36,120 nt of DNA from Ruminiclostridium sp. (GCA_017941355.1 JAGAWN010000065.1:1-36120), one strand, 5' to 3'; counted from the stretch's first letter, positions 1 to 8,767 are shown. The notes: generated by a model not told the origin, from the letters alone. Made by a program: numbers and translations.

Positions 1-726
1 CCGGAAGAACTGCGGTTCCTCGGAAGGCGGCATACGGTACGGCAAGCTGAGAGCGCTCTGCAAAACGCAAGGAAAGCGGGATTCACGAATATCAGCGCAG
101 ACATGATGATCGGTCTTGCGGAACAGGACGAGGACAGCATTTCCGGGACTGCCGGGCGGCTCGCGGAGCTTGGCGCAGACCACATTTCCGCCTACATTCT
201 GAAAGTCGAGGACGGTACACCGTTCGCGGAACGTGAACTGCACCTGCCGGACGAGGACAGAACAGCGGAACTGTATCTGCACACTGTCGGAGAACTTGAA
301 CGGCTTGGATTCGGGCAGTATGAGATAAGCAACTTCACGCGCCCCGGCTTTGAGAGCCGACACAATCTGAAATACTGGCGCTGTGAGGAATACCTCGGCA
401 TAGGCGCGGCTGCGCACTCGTACATTGACGGAAAGCGGTTCCGGACAGATCCGGACATTGACGGGTTCGTAAGTTCGCCGGTGCAGACGGTCACGATCAC
501 CGACGAGAACGCGGGAGGCTGGGAGGAATACGCGATGCTGAGACTGCGGCTCGCGGAGGGACTTGCCTATGCGGAAGCGGCGGGTTTCGGCAGAGAAGCG
601 CAGCTGCGGACAAACGCCGCAAAGCTCCCGAAAAGCCTTGTGCAGTGTACGGAAAGCGGTGTACGGCTGACTGCGGAGGGGTTCCTCGTATCCAACGCGG
701 TGATAGGGAAGATAGTATTTGGCTGA
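1..726 (+). CDS. hemW: Radical SAM coproporphyrinogen III oxidase-like protein HemW, 3' part
   Basis: The reading frame is open from base 1, so the gene enters from the left and lacks its start and its radical-SAM CxxxCxxC segment. The visible part begins PEELRFLGRRHTV, the typical HemW 'LGRxHt' region, and continues with SADMMIGL, HISAYILKVEDGTPF and a segment matching YEISNFtrPGFESRHNLKYW, all familiar from the HemN/HemW family. HemW is a radical SAM protein related to the anaerobic coproporphyrinogen oxidase HemN and is thought to act as a haem chaperone rather than as the oxidase. The C-terminal end is intact, stopping with TGA at 724-726. It is followed without a gap by dus, which suggests co-transcription. 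Confidence 0.9.
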   Translation, partial: PEELRFLGRRHTVRQAESALQNARKAGFTNISADMMIGLAEQDEDSISGTAGRLAELGADHISAYILKVEDGTPFAERELHLPDEDRTAELYLHTVGELERLGFGQYEISNFTRPGFESRHNLKYWRCEEYLGIGAAAHSYIDGKRFRTDPDIDGFVSSPVQTVTITDENAGGWEEYAMLRLRLAEGLAYAEAAGFGREAQLRTNAAKLPKSLVQCTESGVRLTAEGFLVSNAVIGKIVFG

Positions 727-1702
727 CATGGAATATATAAAGATCGGAAACGTAGAAATAAAAAAGACAGCCGCTCTCGCGCCAATGGCGGGTGTCGCGG
801 ATACCGCGTTCCGGACGGCGGCAAAGCGGTTCGGCGCGGCATACACGGTAAGCGAAATGGCGAGTATCAAGGGGCTTGTATATAGTGACCGCAAGACTGC
901 CGAGCTGCTCACGCTCACCGATGCCGAGCGCCCCGCAGCGATACAGCTTTTCGGCTGTGAGCCGGAATTTGTCGCTAAAGCCGTGGAGATAGCGGAAAGC
1001 TTTTCGCCGGATATCATCGACCTCAACGCGGGCTGTCCGGTGCCGAAGGTCGCGGGCAACGGCGCCGGGAGCGCTCTGATGAAAGACCCGGTGCTGTTCG
1101 GGAAAATGGTGACGGCGCTGGTGAAAGCCGCACACGTCCCGGTGACGGTAAAGATACGCGCCGGCTGGGATCCGGAGCACATCAACGCCTGTGAGATCGC
1201 GCGTATAGCCGAGGAATGCGGGGCTTCCGCCGTGGCAGTCCACGGGCGCACGAAAACTCAGATGTACAGCGGGAAAGCCGACCGGGAGATCATCGCGGCG
1301 GTGAAGCGGACGGTGCATATCCCGGTCATAGGGAACGGTGATGTTGACAGCGTGGAAAGCTGCGAAGCGATGTACCGCGAAACGGGCTGTGATCTGGTGA
1401 TGATAGCCCGGGGAGCTTATGGAAACCCGTGGCTTTTCCGGGATATCGACGACTTTTATGAGGGCAGGGAGAGAAAGCCTGCGCCGACGCTCGAAGAGCG
1501 TCTTGACGTAATGCGGGAGCAGATAGAAATGCTCGTAAAGTGCAAAGGCGAATTCATCGGCATGAAAGAAGCCCGCGCACAGGCTGCGTTCTATCTGAAA
1601 GGCATGGCGAATGCCGCAAAGTACCGGGGAATGTGCGGGAAACTCTCGGAGATCGGTGACCTGTATGAGCTGATAAAGCTGATAAAGAGCGAAAATGCGT
1701 AA
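719..1702 (+). CDS. dus: tRNA-dihydrouridine synthase (DusB/NifR3 type)
   Basis: Flavin-dependent enzyme that reduces uridine to dihydrouridine in the D-loop of tRNA. The protein (about 327 aa, family-typical) has the FMN-binding start ALAPMAGVADTAFR, the catalytic-cysteine motif LNAGCPVPKV, VTVKIRAGWD, VHGRTKTQMYSGKAD, VIGNGDV and MIARGAYGNPWLF in the order of the Dus TIM barrel and helical tail. Two starts are possible: TTG at 719, with AGGGAAG seven bases upstream and an 8-base overlap with hemW, or ATG at 728, just after the hemW stop but with poor Shine-Dalgarno spacing. I favour 719, but homologues often start like the ATG form. The arrangement implies translational coupling with hemW. 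Dus next to hemW has no clear functional link that I know of. Confidence 0.93.
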   Translation: MADMEYIKIGNVEIKKTAALAPMAGVADTAFRTAAKRFGAAYTVSEMASIKGLVYSDRKTAELLTLTDAERPAAIQLFGCEPEFVAKAVEIAESFSPDIIDLNAGCPVPKVAGNGAGSALMKDPVLFGKMVTALVKAAHVPVTVKIRAGWDPEHINACEIARIAEECGASAVAVHGRTKTQMYSGKADREIIAAVKRTVHIPVIGNGDVDSVESCEAMYRETGCDLVMIARGAYGNPWLFRDIDDFYEGRERKPAPTLEERLDVMREQIEMLVKCKGEFIGMKEARAQAAFYLKGMANAAKYRGMCGKLSEIGDLYELIKLIKSENA

Positions 1703-1748
1703 AACAGCGGCAATGCCGCATTATAATAACTATCGGGAGGATCATATC

Positions 1749-2516
1749 ATGTATGAGTACAAGGTAGATATCTACAAACTCAAATACGCGGCGGAGGCAA
1801 TGAACGCCTACGCGAAAGAGGGCTGGCGGGTCATTGCGGTTTCGCCTGACAAACAGGACGGATTTGTCGATGTTTTCTTCGAGCGTGTGCCGGTTGTGGA
1901 GGAAAAAATCGACAAGGCTGCCGAGGAGCTCGAAGCTGCCGTGGATATGATAGACACAGTGCCGGACGAGATACCGGAAAACGACATCCCGGCTGCACCC
2001 GAAGCCGTTCCGGAGGAGACACCCGATTCCGTACCCGCGGCAGTTCCGGAGGCTGTACACGACGAACCGGCAGTTATCGCAGAGGTGCCGGCGGCTGAAC
2101 CCGCTGCTGCCGTTGAGGTGCCGGAGGCTCCCGAAAGTACGGATAAACTTGCGTTGGAGGTTCTGCCTTACGCGCTTACTGTCAGCAAGGTGAACCACAT
2201 CGAGAACATTGACCCCTCCAACGATTTCTTCTTTATCGCAAGGACGGATAACGAAGTCTCACTTGTCTGCGAGACAGAAAAAACTCCGTTCTCCACGGCG
2301 GCGCGCGAGGACGGCTGGAAGGCTCTGCGGGTAAAGGGCGTGCTGGACTTCTCGCTGACGGGCATACTCTCGAAGATAGCGGGAATACTTGCGGAGAACG
2401 GAATTGCGATATTCGCGGTATCTACCTACGACACCGACTACATTCTTGTAAAGGACGACAAACTTGACAAGGCGCTGAATGTGCTGGGTGAAGGAGGGTA
2501 TGATATATGCAGATAA
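1749..2516 (+). CDS. DUF4177-like / ACT (CASTOR-type) domain fusion protein
   Basis: I start this gene at ATG 1749 because GGGAGG sits at 1735-1740 with 8 bases spacing; an upstream in-frame ATG at 1695 overlaps dus and has no such site. The 255-aa product has three parts. Residues 1-40 (YEYKVDIYKLKYAAEAMNAY, then EGWRVIAVS) look like a DUF4177-type small domain. Residues about 45-135 are an acidic Pro/Ala/Glu/Val-rich linker. Residues about 135-255 resemble a stand-alone ACT-domain protein (LEVLPYALTVSKV, DPSNDFFFIARTDNEVSLV, DFSLTGILSKIAGILAENGI, IFAVSTYDTDYILVK), the class that binds amino acids or other small ligands. No catalytic domain is present, so a ligand-sensing role is an inference. 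It overlaps the next gene by 10 bases. Confidence 0.85.
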   Translation: MYEYKVDIYKLKYAAEAMNAYAKEGWRVIAVSPDKQDGFVDVFFERVPVVEEKIDKAAEELEAAVDMIDTVPDEIPENDIPAAPEAVPEETPDSVPAAVPEAVHDEPAVIAEVPAAEPAAAVEVPEAPESTDKLALEVLPYALTVSKVNHIENIDPSNDFFFIARTDNEVSLVCETEKTPFSTAAREDGWKALRVKGVLDFSLTGILSKIAGILAENGIAIFAVSTYDTDYILVKDDKLDKALNVLGEGGYDICR

Positions 2517-2938
2517 AGCTGATACCGGGAACCGGCGCGGAGATCGATGGCAAGCGGCTGCTTCTTGGCTGCAGCCGAGGTGAAGCAGAAGTTCTGGTCG
2601 GCAAGCCGGAGAGCGAATACGGGGTGTGCTACTATCATTCGGGCAGTCTCGTGCTTGATTACGGCAAGGACGATACGCTGTGCTATATCGAGTGCCGCGA
2701 CGGATCGAACGCTGAACTGTACGGCGTGAACGTTTTCAGAACTGACGAGGATAAGCTGTACGAGATACTCGCGGCGGAGAACGGCGATGATATCTCCGAT
2801 GACGAGGACGGGTATTCATACCGTTTCAACGGGATAGGGGTATCAATATGGCGCGAGTCACTGCCCGACAGTGAGAACACGGACGAATACGAACACTGGG
2901 ACACGGTGGGCGTTTTTGCGCCCGGTTACTACGGATAA
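2507..2938 (+). CDS. Hypothetical protein, 143 aa
   Basis: I do not recognise a family. The start is ATG 2507 with AAGGAGGG at 2491-2498; the gene overlaps the end of the ACT protein by 10 bases, so it is a coupled member of the same operon. The product is acidic and soluble, without signal peptide or membrane segment. It looks like one small alpha/beta domain: an N-terminal part with LLLGCSRGEAEVLVGKPES, then alternating hydrophobic strands (SLVLDYGKDDTLCYIECRD, AELYGVNVF), and a C-terminal GVSIWRESLPDSENTDEYEHW segment. The latter resembles small bacterial proteins of unknown or immunity-like function, but that is too weak to name a function. Confidence 0.75.
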   Translation: MQIKLIPGTGAEIDGKRLLLGCSRGEAEVLVGKPESEYGVCYYHSGSLVLDYGKDDTLCYIECRDGSNAELYGVNVFRTDEDKLYEILAAENGDDISDDEDGYSYRFNGIGVSIWRESLPDSENTDEYEHWDTVGVFAPGYYG

Positions 2939-2953
2939 AAGAAAGGAAACACT

Positions 2954-3844
2954 ATGATAGCATTGATAACAGGAGCAAGCTCCGGACTCGGACGTTCTTT
3001 CGCCAAGATACTTGCACGGCGCGGATTCAACCTCGTGATCGTCGCAAGGCGCAGACAGCGGCTCATGGAGCTTAAACAGGAGCTTGTGCAGAAATACGGA
3101 GTCAAGGTCAAGATACTCTGTCATGATCTTGCCGATCCGGAGGAGTGCAAACGGCTGTTTGAGGAAGTTGAACACGCAAACATCGACATTCTCATAAACA
3201 ACGCGGGCTTCGGCGTATTCGGGAAGTTCACCGAGACCGACCTTGACAGTGAGCTGAACATGATAGATGTGAACATCAAGGCTGTGCATATACTCACGAA
3301 GCTGTTTTTGCAGAAGTTCGTGAAGCGCGATCACGGCTACATTCTCAATGTCGCGTCGCTTGCGGGATTTATGGCGGGACCGTTCTTCTCGTCCTACTAC
3401 GCTTCCAAGAACTATGTATTGCAGCTCACCAAGGCGCTGTATGAGGAGCTTCGCGCGGATCGCTCAAACGTGTATGTCGGTGCGTTCTGTCCGGGACCCG
3501 TAAAGACGGAGTTCAACGATGTCGCCGGTGCGGAGTTCGCGGTGGAGGGACTTGACGAGATGACTGCCGCCGAATACGCGATAGAGAAGATGTTTGACGG
3601 GCAGCTGATAATCGTCCCGTCGCTGTACGCGAAACTCACGGCTGCGGCAGTGAAGGTGGCTCCCACAAAGGTAGCTCTCGCCGTGACCGGCAAGGTGCAG
3701 CGCTCCCGTACGGTGAAAGACCCGGAGATGCCTGTGCCGGTGAACACGGGCGCGGACATGAAGCTTCGGCTCTCCGAGGAGGAGCTTGAACAGGCGATAT
3801 CCGGCATTTATGACGATATCAAGGATATAAACGAACTGAACTGA
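2954..3844 (+). CDS. Short-chain dehydrogenase/reductase (SDR), DltE/YqjQ-like
   Basis: Classical NAD(P)-dependent SDR of 296 aa. Seen: the dinucleotide motif TGASSGLG at residues 6-13; a basic stretch after the second strand (VARRRQR, about 30-36) that suggests NADP(H); NNAG at 82-85; a catalytic Ser near 135 (NVASLAGF); and the YxxxK pair Tyr148/Lys152 in SSYYASK. The proline-glycine motif CPGPVKTEF follows. The C-terminal extension of about 60 residues past the Rossmann fold is seen in DltE-like members, whose substrates are mostly unknown. The start has AAAGGAAA a few bases upstream, and only 15 bases separate it from the previous gene, so it probably belongs to the same transcript. The substrate cannot be told from sequence. 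Confidence 0.93.
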   Translation: MIALITGASSGLGRSFAKILARRGFNLVIVARRRQRLMELKQELVQKYGVKVKILCHDLADPEECKRLFEEVEHANIDILINNAGFGVFGKFTETDLDSELNMIDVNIKAVHILTKLFLQKFVKRDHGYILNVASLAGFMAGPFFSSYYASKNYVLQLTKALYEELRADRSNVYVGAFCPGPVKTEFNDVAGAEFAVEGLDEMTAAEYAIEKMFDGQLIIVPSLYAKLTAAAVKVAPTKVALAVTGKVQRSRTVKDPEMPVPVNTGADMKLRLSEEELEQAISGIYDDIKDINELN

Positions 3845-3861
3845 GAAAAGGAGAAGAAGAA

Positions 3862-4683
3862 ATGAGCGAATGTACACACAACTGTGAGACCTGCGGGGCG
3901 GATTGTTCCTCCCGCACTGCGGAGAGCCTGCTGGCACCGCAGAACGAACTTTCCGACGTAAAGAAAGTCATTGCGGTAGTATCGGGCAAGGGCGGTGTCG
4001 GCAAGTCACTTGTCACCGCGCTTATGGCGAATTCCGCAAGACGTAAGGAACTGAACACGGCGATACTCGACGCTGATGTTACGGGTCCGTCGATACCGAA
4101 GCTTTTCGGACTGAAAGAGCGCGCTATGGGCAACGAGACATCTCTGTTCCCGTCGCAGTCGAAGAACGGCGTGCGCATCATGTCGGTGAACCTGCTGCTC
4201 GAAAACGACACCGATCCGGTCGTATGGCGCGGCCCCGTCATTGCCGGAGTCATCAAGCAATTCTGGTCAGACGTTATCTGGGACAAGGTAGATTATATGT
4301 TCGTGGATATGCCTCCCGGAACCGGTGATGTGCCGCTTACGGTGTTCCAGTCGCTGCCGGTTGACGGCATAATCGTTGTCACCAGCCCGCAGGAGCTTGT
4401 GGGAATGATCGTAGAGAAAGCCGTGAAAATGGCGGGTATGATGAATGTCCCGGTACTCGGTATTGTTGAGAACATGAGCTACTTCGAGTGTGACGAATGT
4501 CACAAGAAGCACTACATCTTCGGTGAGAGCCGTGTTGACAGCATCGCGGCGCAGTACGGCATAAAGAATGTGGCAAAGCTGCCGATAAATCCCGCGTTCG
4601 CACAGCTTGGGGACTGCGGCAATATTGACAGCGCGCCGGATATTCTCGCTGACTTTGCGGGTAAGATATTCGCGGGTGAGTGA
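3862..4683 (+). CDS. mrp: Mrp/NBP35 family iron-sulfur carrier ATPase
   Basis: P-loop ATPase of the Mrp/ApbC/NBP35 family, which carries and delivers 4Fe-4S clusters to apoproteins. The 273-aa protein has an N-terminal cysteine cluster (Cys4, 8, 11, 15), the deviant Walker A GKGGVGKS at 42-49 with its signature lysine, the switch motif ILDADVTGPSIPKLFG at about 68-83, FVDMPPGTGD (Walker B region, about 147-156) and the conserved dimer-bridging CxxC at Cys210/Cys213 (ECDECHKKHYIFG). The N-terminal cysteine cluster is the NBP35-like form rather than the DUF59-Mrp fusion. RBS AAAAGGAGAAG lies just before the ATG. It is the last gene of the first operon, with a strong terminator 20 bases downstream. 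Confidence 0.95.
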   Translation: MSECTHNCETCGADCSSRTAESLLAPQNELSDVKKVIAVVSGKGGVGKSLVTALMANSARRKELNTAILDADVTGPSIPKLFGLKERAMGNETSLFPSQSKNGVRIMSVNLLLENDTDPVVWRGPVIAGVIKQFWSDVIWDKVDYMFVDMPPGTGDVPLTVFQSLPVDGIIVVTSPQELVGMIVEKAVKMAGMMNVPVLGIVENMSYFECDECHKKHYIFGESRVDSIAAQYGIKNVAKLPINPAFAQLGDCGNIDSAPDILADFAGKIFAGE

Positions 4684-4702
4684 TTTTCCGGAATATGCAG
4701 AT

Positions 4703-4734
4703 CGGGAGGGGTCAGAACCCCTCCCGGTTTTTTT
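4703..4734 (+). terminator. Rho-independent terminator after mrp
   Basis: A perfect 9-bp GC-rich stem (4703-4711 with 4718-4726, loop TCAGAA) is followed by seven T residues. It closes the first operon and lies between two convergent genes; it lacks an A-tract on the other side, so it should work mainly on the plus strand. Confidence 0.93.
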
Positions 4735-4737
4735 CGG

Positions 4738-4944
4738 TCATTGTTTTTTGAAACCCATGTTCCGCTGTACGTCCGCTCCGTACTTGTGCAGACTGTTTGA
4801 GGCTTCGTATTCCTCGGCGCTGTCAACGCTGCCGGCGGGTATCATGCCGGTGCAGTCCGTTGAACTCACCGAGCCGGTAAGGCACATATCGTCCTCGATC
4901 GGGAACTCGCAGTGTGAACCGCGAGCCTTTTTCTTATCACTCAT
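4738..4944 (-). CDS. Small hypothetical protein, 68 aa
   Basis: A short gene on the minus strand, downstream of the ABC exporter operon. I use the ATG at 4944 (MSDKKKARGSHCEFP), because a GGAG element lies 8 bases upstream; a GTG three codons earlier falls within that spacing. The protein is hydrophilic with two central cysteines in a segment containing DDMCLTG and TDCTGMIPAG, and has no signal peptide or membrane span. That central segment looks constrained rather than random, which together with the ribosome site makes a real gene likely. I do not know a function. It may be transcribed from the ABC operon (70-base gap) or by itself. Confidence 0.6.
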   Translation of the reverse strand: MSDKKKARGSHCEFPIEDDMCLTGSVSSTDCTGMIPAGSVDSAEEYEASNSLHKYGADVQRNMGFKKQ

Positions 4945-5014
4945 TTTTATCACTCCGTTTCGCAGTTATTATGTGCATACGGAGCGAAAAAATACGTTTG
5001 TTCTGAAAACCGGA

Positions 5015-6778
5015 CTAAACTGCCTGCGCGGTGTAAAGCCTGTAATAATCCCCGCGCTTTGCGATCAGCTCATCATGTGTGCCTGCTTCGGTTATGCCCT
5101 TGTTTGAGACATACATTATCTTGTCGCAGCTGCGGACAGTCGAGAGCCGGTGAGCGATTATGAACGACGTTCTGCCTTTCATCAGGTGGTTGAGTCCGTT
5201 CTGGAGATTCCTCTCGGTCTTTGCGTCTATCGACGACGTTGCTTCGTCAAGCACAAGTATCTTCGGATCCGAAAGAATTGTGCGGGCAAGCGCGATAAGC
5301 TGTTTCTGACCCTGCGAAAGCCCGGCTCCGCGCTCACTCACTACGGTATCGTAGCCGTCTTTCAGCGAGACAATATAATCATGTATTCCGACTATCCGGC
5401 AGGCTTCTACAGCTTCCTTGTCGGTTGCGTCAAGTCTGCCGTATTTCAGGTTATCCATTATCGTACCGCTGAAAATAAAGCTGTCCTGCAGCATTATCCC
5501 CATCTGACTGCGCAGAGAGCGGAGCGTAACGTCCGAAATGTCGGTGTCGTCTATCAGCACCGATCCGCCTGTCAGGTCATAAAAGCGGGATATAAGGCTT
5601 ACTATCGTGGTTTTGCCGGCTCCTGTGGGTCCTACCAGCGCTATGCTCTGTCCAGCCTTAACGTCAAAGTTAAGATGTTCCAGTACGTTCGTACCGTCCT
5701 CGTAGGAGAACGTAACGTCGCGGAAATGCACATCGCCCCTGATCTCCGGCATTTCTTTCGCGCCGACCTTGTCCTTTACGGTAACCGGTTCGTCGAGCAT
5801 CTCGAAAATGCGCTCAAGGTAAGCGACAGCGTTTATGAACGTGTTCATAAGGTTGGAGAGGTTCATCATCGGCTGCCAGAAACGCGCGGAGTAGTCTCCC
5901 ATTGCAAGTATCGTTCCGAGGGACAGCCCCGGCATATACAGGAGTCCCACAAGGTATATCGCCGCGCGGGTGAGCGTAGAAACGATGTCGGTGGACGGCC
6001 ACACAAGGTTGGAATAACCTACCGCTTTCATCCATGCCTTGCGATAGCTTTTAGCAAGCTTGTCGTTGATCTCGGCGTTGACTTTCTCACGGGTGAATAC
6101 CTGGGATATCTGTACTCCCACAATACTCTCGTGCAGATACGCGGACAGGTTGGAGCTTTTGTTCGATGTTGCCTGCCAAGCCTTTCGCTGGTGGTTCTTG
6201 ATGAAAAGTATCACCGCGGCGTACACAGGGAGTCCGCAGAGTACCACGAGCGCAAGCTGCCAGCATACAAAGAACATGAAAACCACGATGAACAGCAGGT
6301 TCATCATTTCGAGAACGAAGTTGATAATGCCGTTGGTCATCAGATCGGAAACGCTGTTGACGTAGTTTATCACGCGCACCAGTATCTTGCCGTGCGGACG
6401 GCTGTCGTAGTATTCAAACGGGAGTTCCTGCATATGACGGAACAAGTCGCGGCGGATATCATAGATGATATCCTGTCCCACACGGGTCATCATCTTGGCG
6501 CGGGTGCGGGATAGGAACACGCTTGTCACGATGCACAGCAGCAGTCCTGCCGCGCATACGGCAAGCAGAGGTATCGTGTCCGGCTTCATGCAGTTATCCA
6601 CAGCATACTGCACTATCAGCGGCGACAGCAAAGAGACTCCCGCCGCGAGGATACTTATGAAAAGCGAGAGAAAGATAGTTTTCCTGTATTTACCCGCATA
6701 AACAAGGGCGCGTTTCAGATGCCGTATGTCGAACGGTGTTTCAAGTGTTTCGTCTATATCAAATTTGTTTCTTGCCAT
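5015..6778 (-). CDS. ABC exporter half-transporter, consensus ATPase subunit
   Basis: Type IV (MsbA/LmrA-like) ABC exporter subunit of 587 aa: six membrane helices in residues about 30-320, then a nucleotide-binding domain. NBD motifs: Walker A GPTGAGKT at 383-390, Q-loop near 431, signature LSQGQ at 487-491 (one change from LSGGQ), Walker B ILVLDE at 507-512 with catalytic Glu512, and switch His543. It is the downstream gene of a two-gene operon, 12 bases after its partner, with AGGGGGTG as ribosome site. Family knowledge: such pairs form heterodimers of the BmrCD, LmrCD and TM287/288 type that export drugs, lipids or peptides. The cargo cannot be inferred; no peptidase domain or adjacent peptide gene is evident. 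Confidence 0.94.
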   Translation of the reverse strand: MARNKFDIDETLETPFDIRHLKRALVYAGKYRKTIFLSLFISILAAGVSLLSPLIVQYAVDNCMKPDTIPLLAVCAAGLLLCIVTSVFLSRTRAKMMTRVGQDIIYDIRRDLFRHMQELPFEYYDSRPHGKILVRVINYVNSVSDLMTNGIINFVLEMMNLLFIVVFMFFVCWQLALVVLCGLPVYAAVILFIKNHQRKAWQATSNKSSNLSAYLHESIVGVQISQVFTREKVNAEINDKLAKSYRKAWMKAVGYSNLVWPSTDIVSTLTRAAIYLVGLLYMPGLSLGTILAMGDYSARFWQPMMNLSNLMNTFINAVAYLERIFEMLDEPVTVKDKVGAKEMPEIRGDVHFRDVTFSYEDGTNVLEHLNFDVKAGQSIALVGPTGAGKTTIVSLISRFYDLTGGSVLIDDTDISDVTLRSLRSQMGIMLQDSFIFSGTIMDNLKYGRLDATDKEAVEACRIVGIHDYIVSLKDGYDTVVSERGAGLSQGQKQLIALARTILSDPKILVLDEATSSIDAKTERNLQNGLNHLMKGRTSFIIAHRLSTVRSCDKIMYVSNKGITEAGTHDELIAKRGDYYRLYTAQAV

Positions 6779-6790
6779 ACCGACACCCCC

Positions 6791-8530
6791 TTATTTCTGC
6801 AATTCATATACTTCGCGGTAGTATCCGTCACGCTGTATCAGTTCTTCATGTGTACCGAACTCCGCGACCTCGCCGTCTTTCAGCACTATTATCTTATCCG
6901 CGGTGCGTGCAGTCGATATTCTCTGCGCTATCATTATCTTTGTGCAGGGAAAGTCGAGCTGCGCCAGAGCGTCCTGTATATGCTTCTCGGTCTCAAGATC
7001 CACTGCCGAAGTGGTGTCGTCGAGGATCAGTATCGACGGCTTCACCGCAAGGGCGCGGGCAAGCGAGATCCTCTGCTTCTGACCGCCGGATAGTCCGACT
7101 CCGCGCTCGCCGATTATGGTGTCGTAGCCGTCGGAGGTCTTTTCGATGAACCCGTGAGCGTCGGCTGCTTTTGCGTACTTAACGACTTCCTCCTCCGGCA
7201 GGTCGATATTGCCGAAGCAGATGTTGCCCTCGATAGTGTCGGAGTACAGCAGCACGTCCTGTGTAGCAATGCCTATCGCGCCGCGGAGCTGCTCCAGCTT
7301 CATCATACGCACGTCATGTCCGTCAACCAGCACCGATCCGCCTGTTACATCGTAGATACGCGGGATAAGGTCTACGAGCGTGGTCTTGCCGGAACCGGTA
7401 GCGCCCATTATCGCCACGGTTTCTCCCGCCTTTGCGGTAAAGCTGATGTTTTTCAGCACTTCGGTGTTACCGTATGAGAACGATACGTTTCTGAATTCCA
7501 CATCACCTCTGAGCCTTCCGGGAACGTCCTCGGCATCTTCGCGTTCCACAATGAACGGCTTGCCGTAGTACAGCTCGATGATCTTGTTCGCGGAAGCGGT
7601 GAAGCGCTGGTAGTCGTTGACGATGTTGCCGAGGGTACGCATGGGGTTGGAGAGAGTCCATACAAGTCCCGCAAACGCTGCGTACTCACCGAATGTGAGC
7701 CGCCCGAGAGCTACGAACAATCCTCCGAAGAAGAGACACACCACACTGAGACTCTGTGCGGTTATTTCAAGTCCGGGAAAGAATTTAAGCCATGTGAACG
7801 CGGCTTTCTTGTTCGCATCGTTGTAGTCCTTGTTGCATTTGTCGAAGCGTTCGATCTCGGTATCCTCGCGGGCAAATGCCTTTACAACGCGGTTTCCGGA
7901 AATGTTTTCCTCGGCGCGTGTGTTCATGCCGGAAAGCTTTTCGCGAAGTTCAACATAGTAAGGTCCCACAACGTTTTTGAAGCCCTTTGTTATCAGCAGT
8001 ATCACAGGTGTAAGAGCTATCATGCACAGCGCCATGAGCCAGTCTATGGTGAAGAAGTACACCATTGTGGCGGTGAACAGCACCACACATTCAAGAGTTG
8101 TTTTGATGATCCACGCTATTGAGTGGCGCACCATTTCGAGATCGCCGGTTATGACCGTCATTATGTCGCCGGTACGGTGGCGGTCATAGTACGCGGCATC
8201 CTGCTTTTCGATGTTGTCGAACAGCACCTTGCGCACGCGGTAGATGATACCCTGGGAGGCGTGTTCGTAGCACATATTCGAGCCGTACTGTATCACGCAG
8301 CGCAGAACGGTGAATCCCACCATTGCCGCAAGCATGAATATCAGCCTGTCGGCACCCTGCCGCAGATTTTCGGCTGCTTCCTCACCGACGAGAAAAGTAT
8401 CTATTATCTGCTGTGTCAGATACGGCGAGATTATGTACATCGACTGACATACAACCGTCATACACAGCGCGAAGCAGTATATGGCTCTGTCGCCTTTCAT
8501 GTTCTTCCACAGCCACCGAAGCATAAACAT
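6791..8530 (-). CDS. ABC exporter half-transporter, degenerate ATPase subunit
   Basis: Partner of the next exporter gene; 579 aa with the start I choose. An ATG at 8599 would add 23 residues but has no ribosome site, whereas the ATG at 8530 (MFMLRWLWKN) has AGAGG 8-9 bases upstream. Six membrane helices precede an NBD with Walker A GATGSGKT at 376-383 and signature LSGGQ at 480-484. Two catalytic positions are altered: Walker B reads LILDD, with Asp505 where the catalytic Glu belongs, and the switch histidine is Gln536 (MIAQRIS). This is the pattern of the degenerate subunit of asymmetric heterodimeric exporters. A promoter is seen at 8625-8653. Confidence 0.94.
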   Translation of the reverse strand: MFMLRWLWKNMKGDRAIYCFALCMTVVCQSMYIISPYLTQQIIDTFLVGEEAAENLRQGADRLIFMLAAMVGFTVLRCVIQYGSNMCYEHASQGIIYRVRKVLFDNIEKQDAAYYDRHRTGDIMTVITGDLEMVRHSIAWIIKTTLECVVLFTATMVYFFTIDWLMALCMIALTPVILLITKGFKNVVGPYYVELREKLSGMNTRAEENISGNRVVKAFAREDTEIERFDKCNKDYNDANKKAAFTWLKFFPGLEITAQSLSVVCLFFGGLFVALGRLTFGEYAAFAGLVWTLSNPMRTLGNIVNDYQRFTASANKIIELYYGKPFIVEREDAEDVPGRLRGDVEFRNVSFSYGNTEVLKNISFTAKAGETVAIMGATGSGKTTLVDLIPRIYDVTGGSVLVDGHDVRMMKLEQLRGAIGIATQDVLLYSDTIEGNICFGNIDLPEEEVVKYAKAADAHGFIEKTSDGYDTIIGERGVGLSGGQKQRISLARALAVKPSILILDDTTSAVDLETEKHIQDALAQLDFPCTKIMIAQRISTARTADKIIVLKDGEVAEFGTHEELIQRDGYYREVYELQK

Positions 8531-8624
8531 AGCTGTCACCTCTTTTTCTGTACCCGCAGTAACGGGAACGGAAATTTCTTCATACTTTACAGAAGTCATG
8601 TAATCGTTTTAAAAAGTTTCGATT

Positions 8625-8653
8625 ATCATAACATAATTTCAATAAATATTCAA
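8625..8653 (-). promoter_or_regulatory. Promoter of the ABC exporter operon
   Basis: Minus-strand TTGAAT (8648-8653), 17-base spacer, TATGAT (8625-8630). It would give a 5' leader of about 90 bases before the ATG at 8530, which also argues against the ATG at 8599. Confidence 0.6.
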
Positions 8654-8743
8654 CTCTTTTTAAAAATTTCACGGAATCAACACATTGAGAGGGGAATGAT
8701 TACGGATAAGAAAAAGTACCTATTTCGACAGATGTCCTACGCG

Positions 8744-8759
8744 GCAGGGAGGACCCTGC
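8744..8759. repeat. Short GC-rich hairpin upstream of repeat copy 1
   Basis: GCAGGG-AGGA-CCCTGC forms a 6-bp stem with a 4-base loop. There is no T-tract. Function unknown. Confidence 0.4.
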
Positions 8760-8767
8760 ACCCATGC

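Noticed and set aside
5150-6514. A 454-codon open frame on the plus strand opposite the ABC exporter gene
   Set aside because: It lies antisense to a gene with all ABC motifs, has an unnatural composition rich in Arg/His/Tyr/Val and no ribosome site; a shadow frame.
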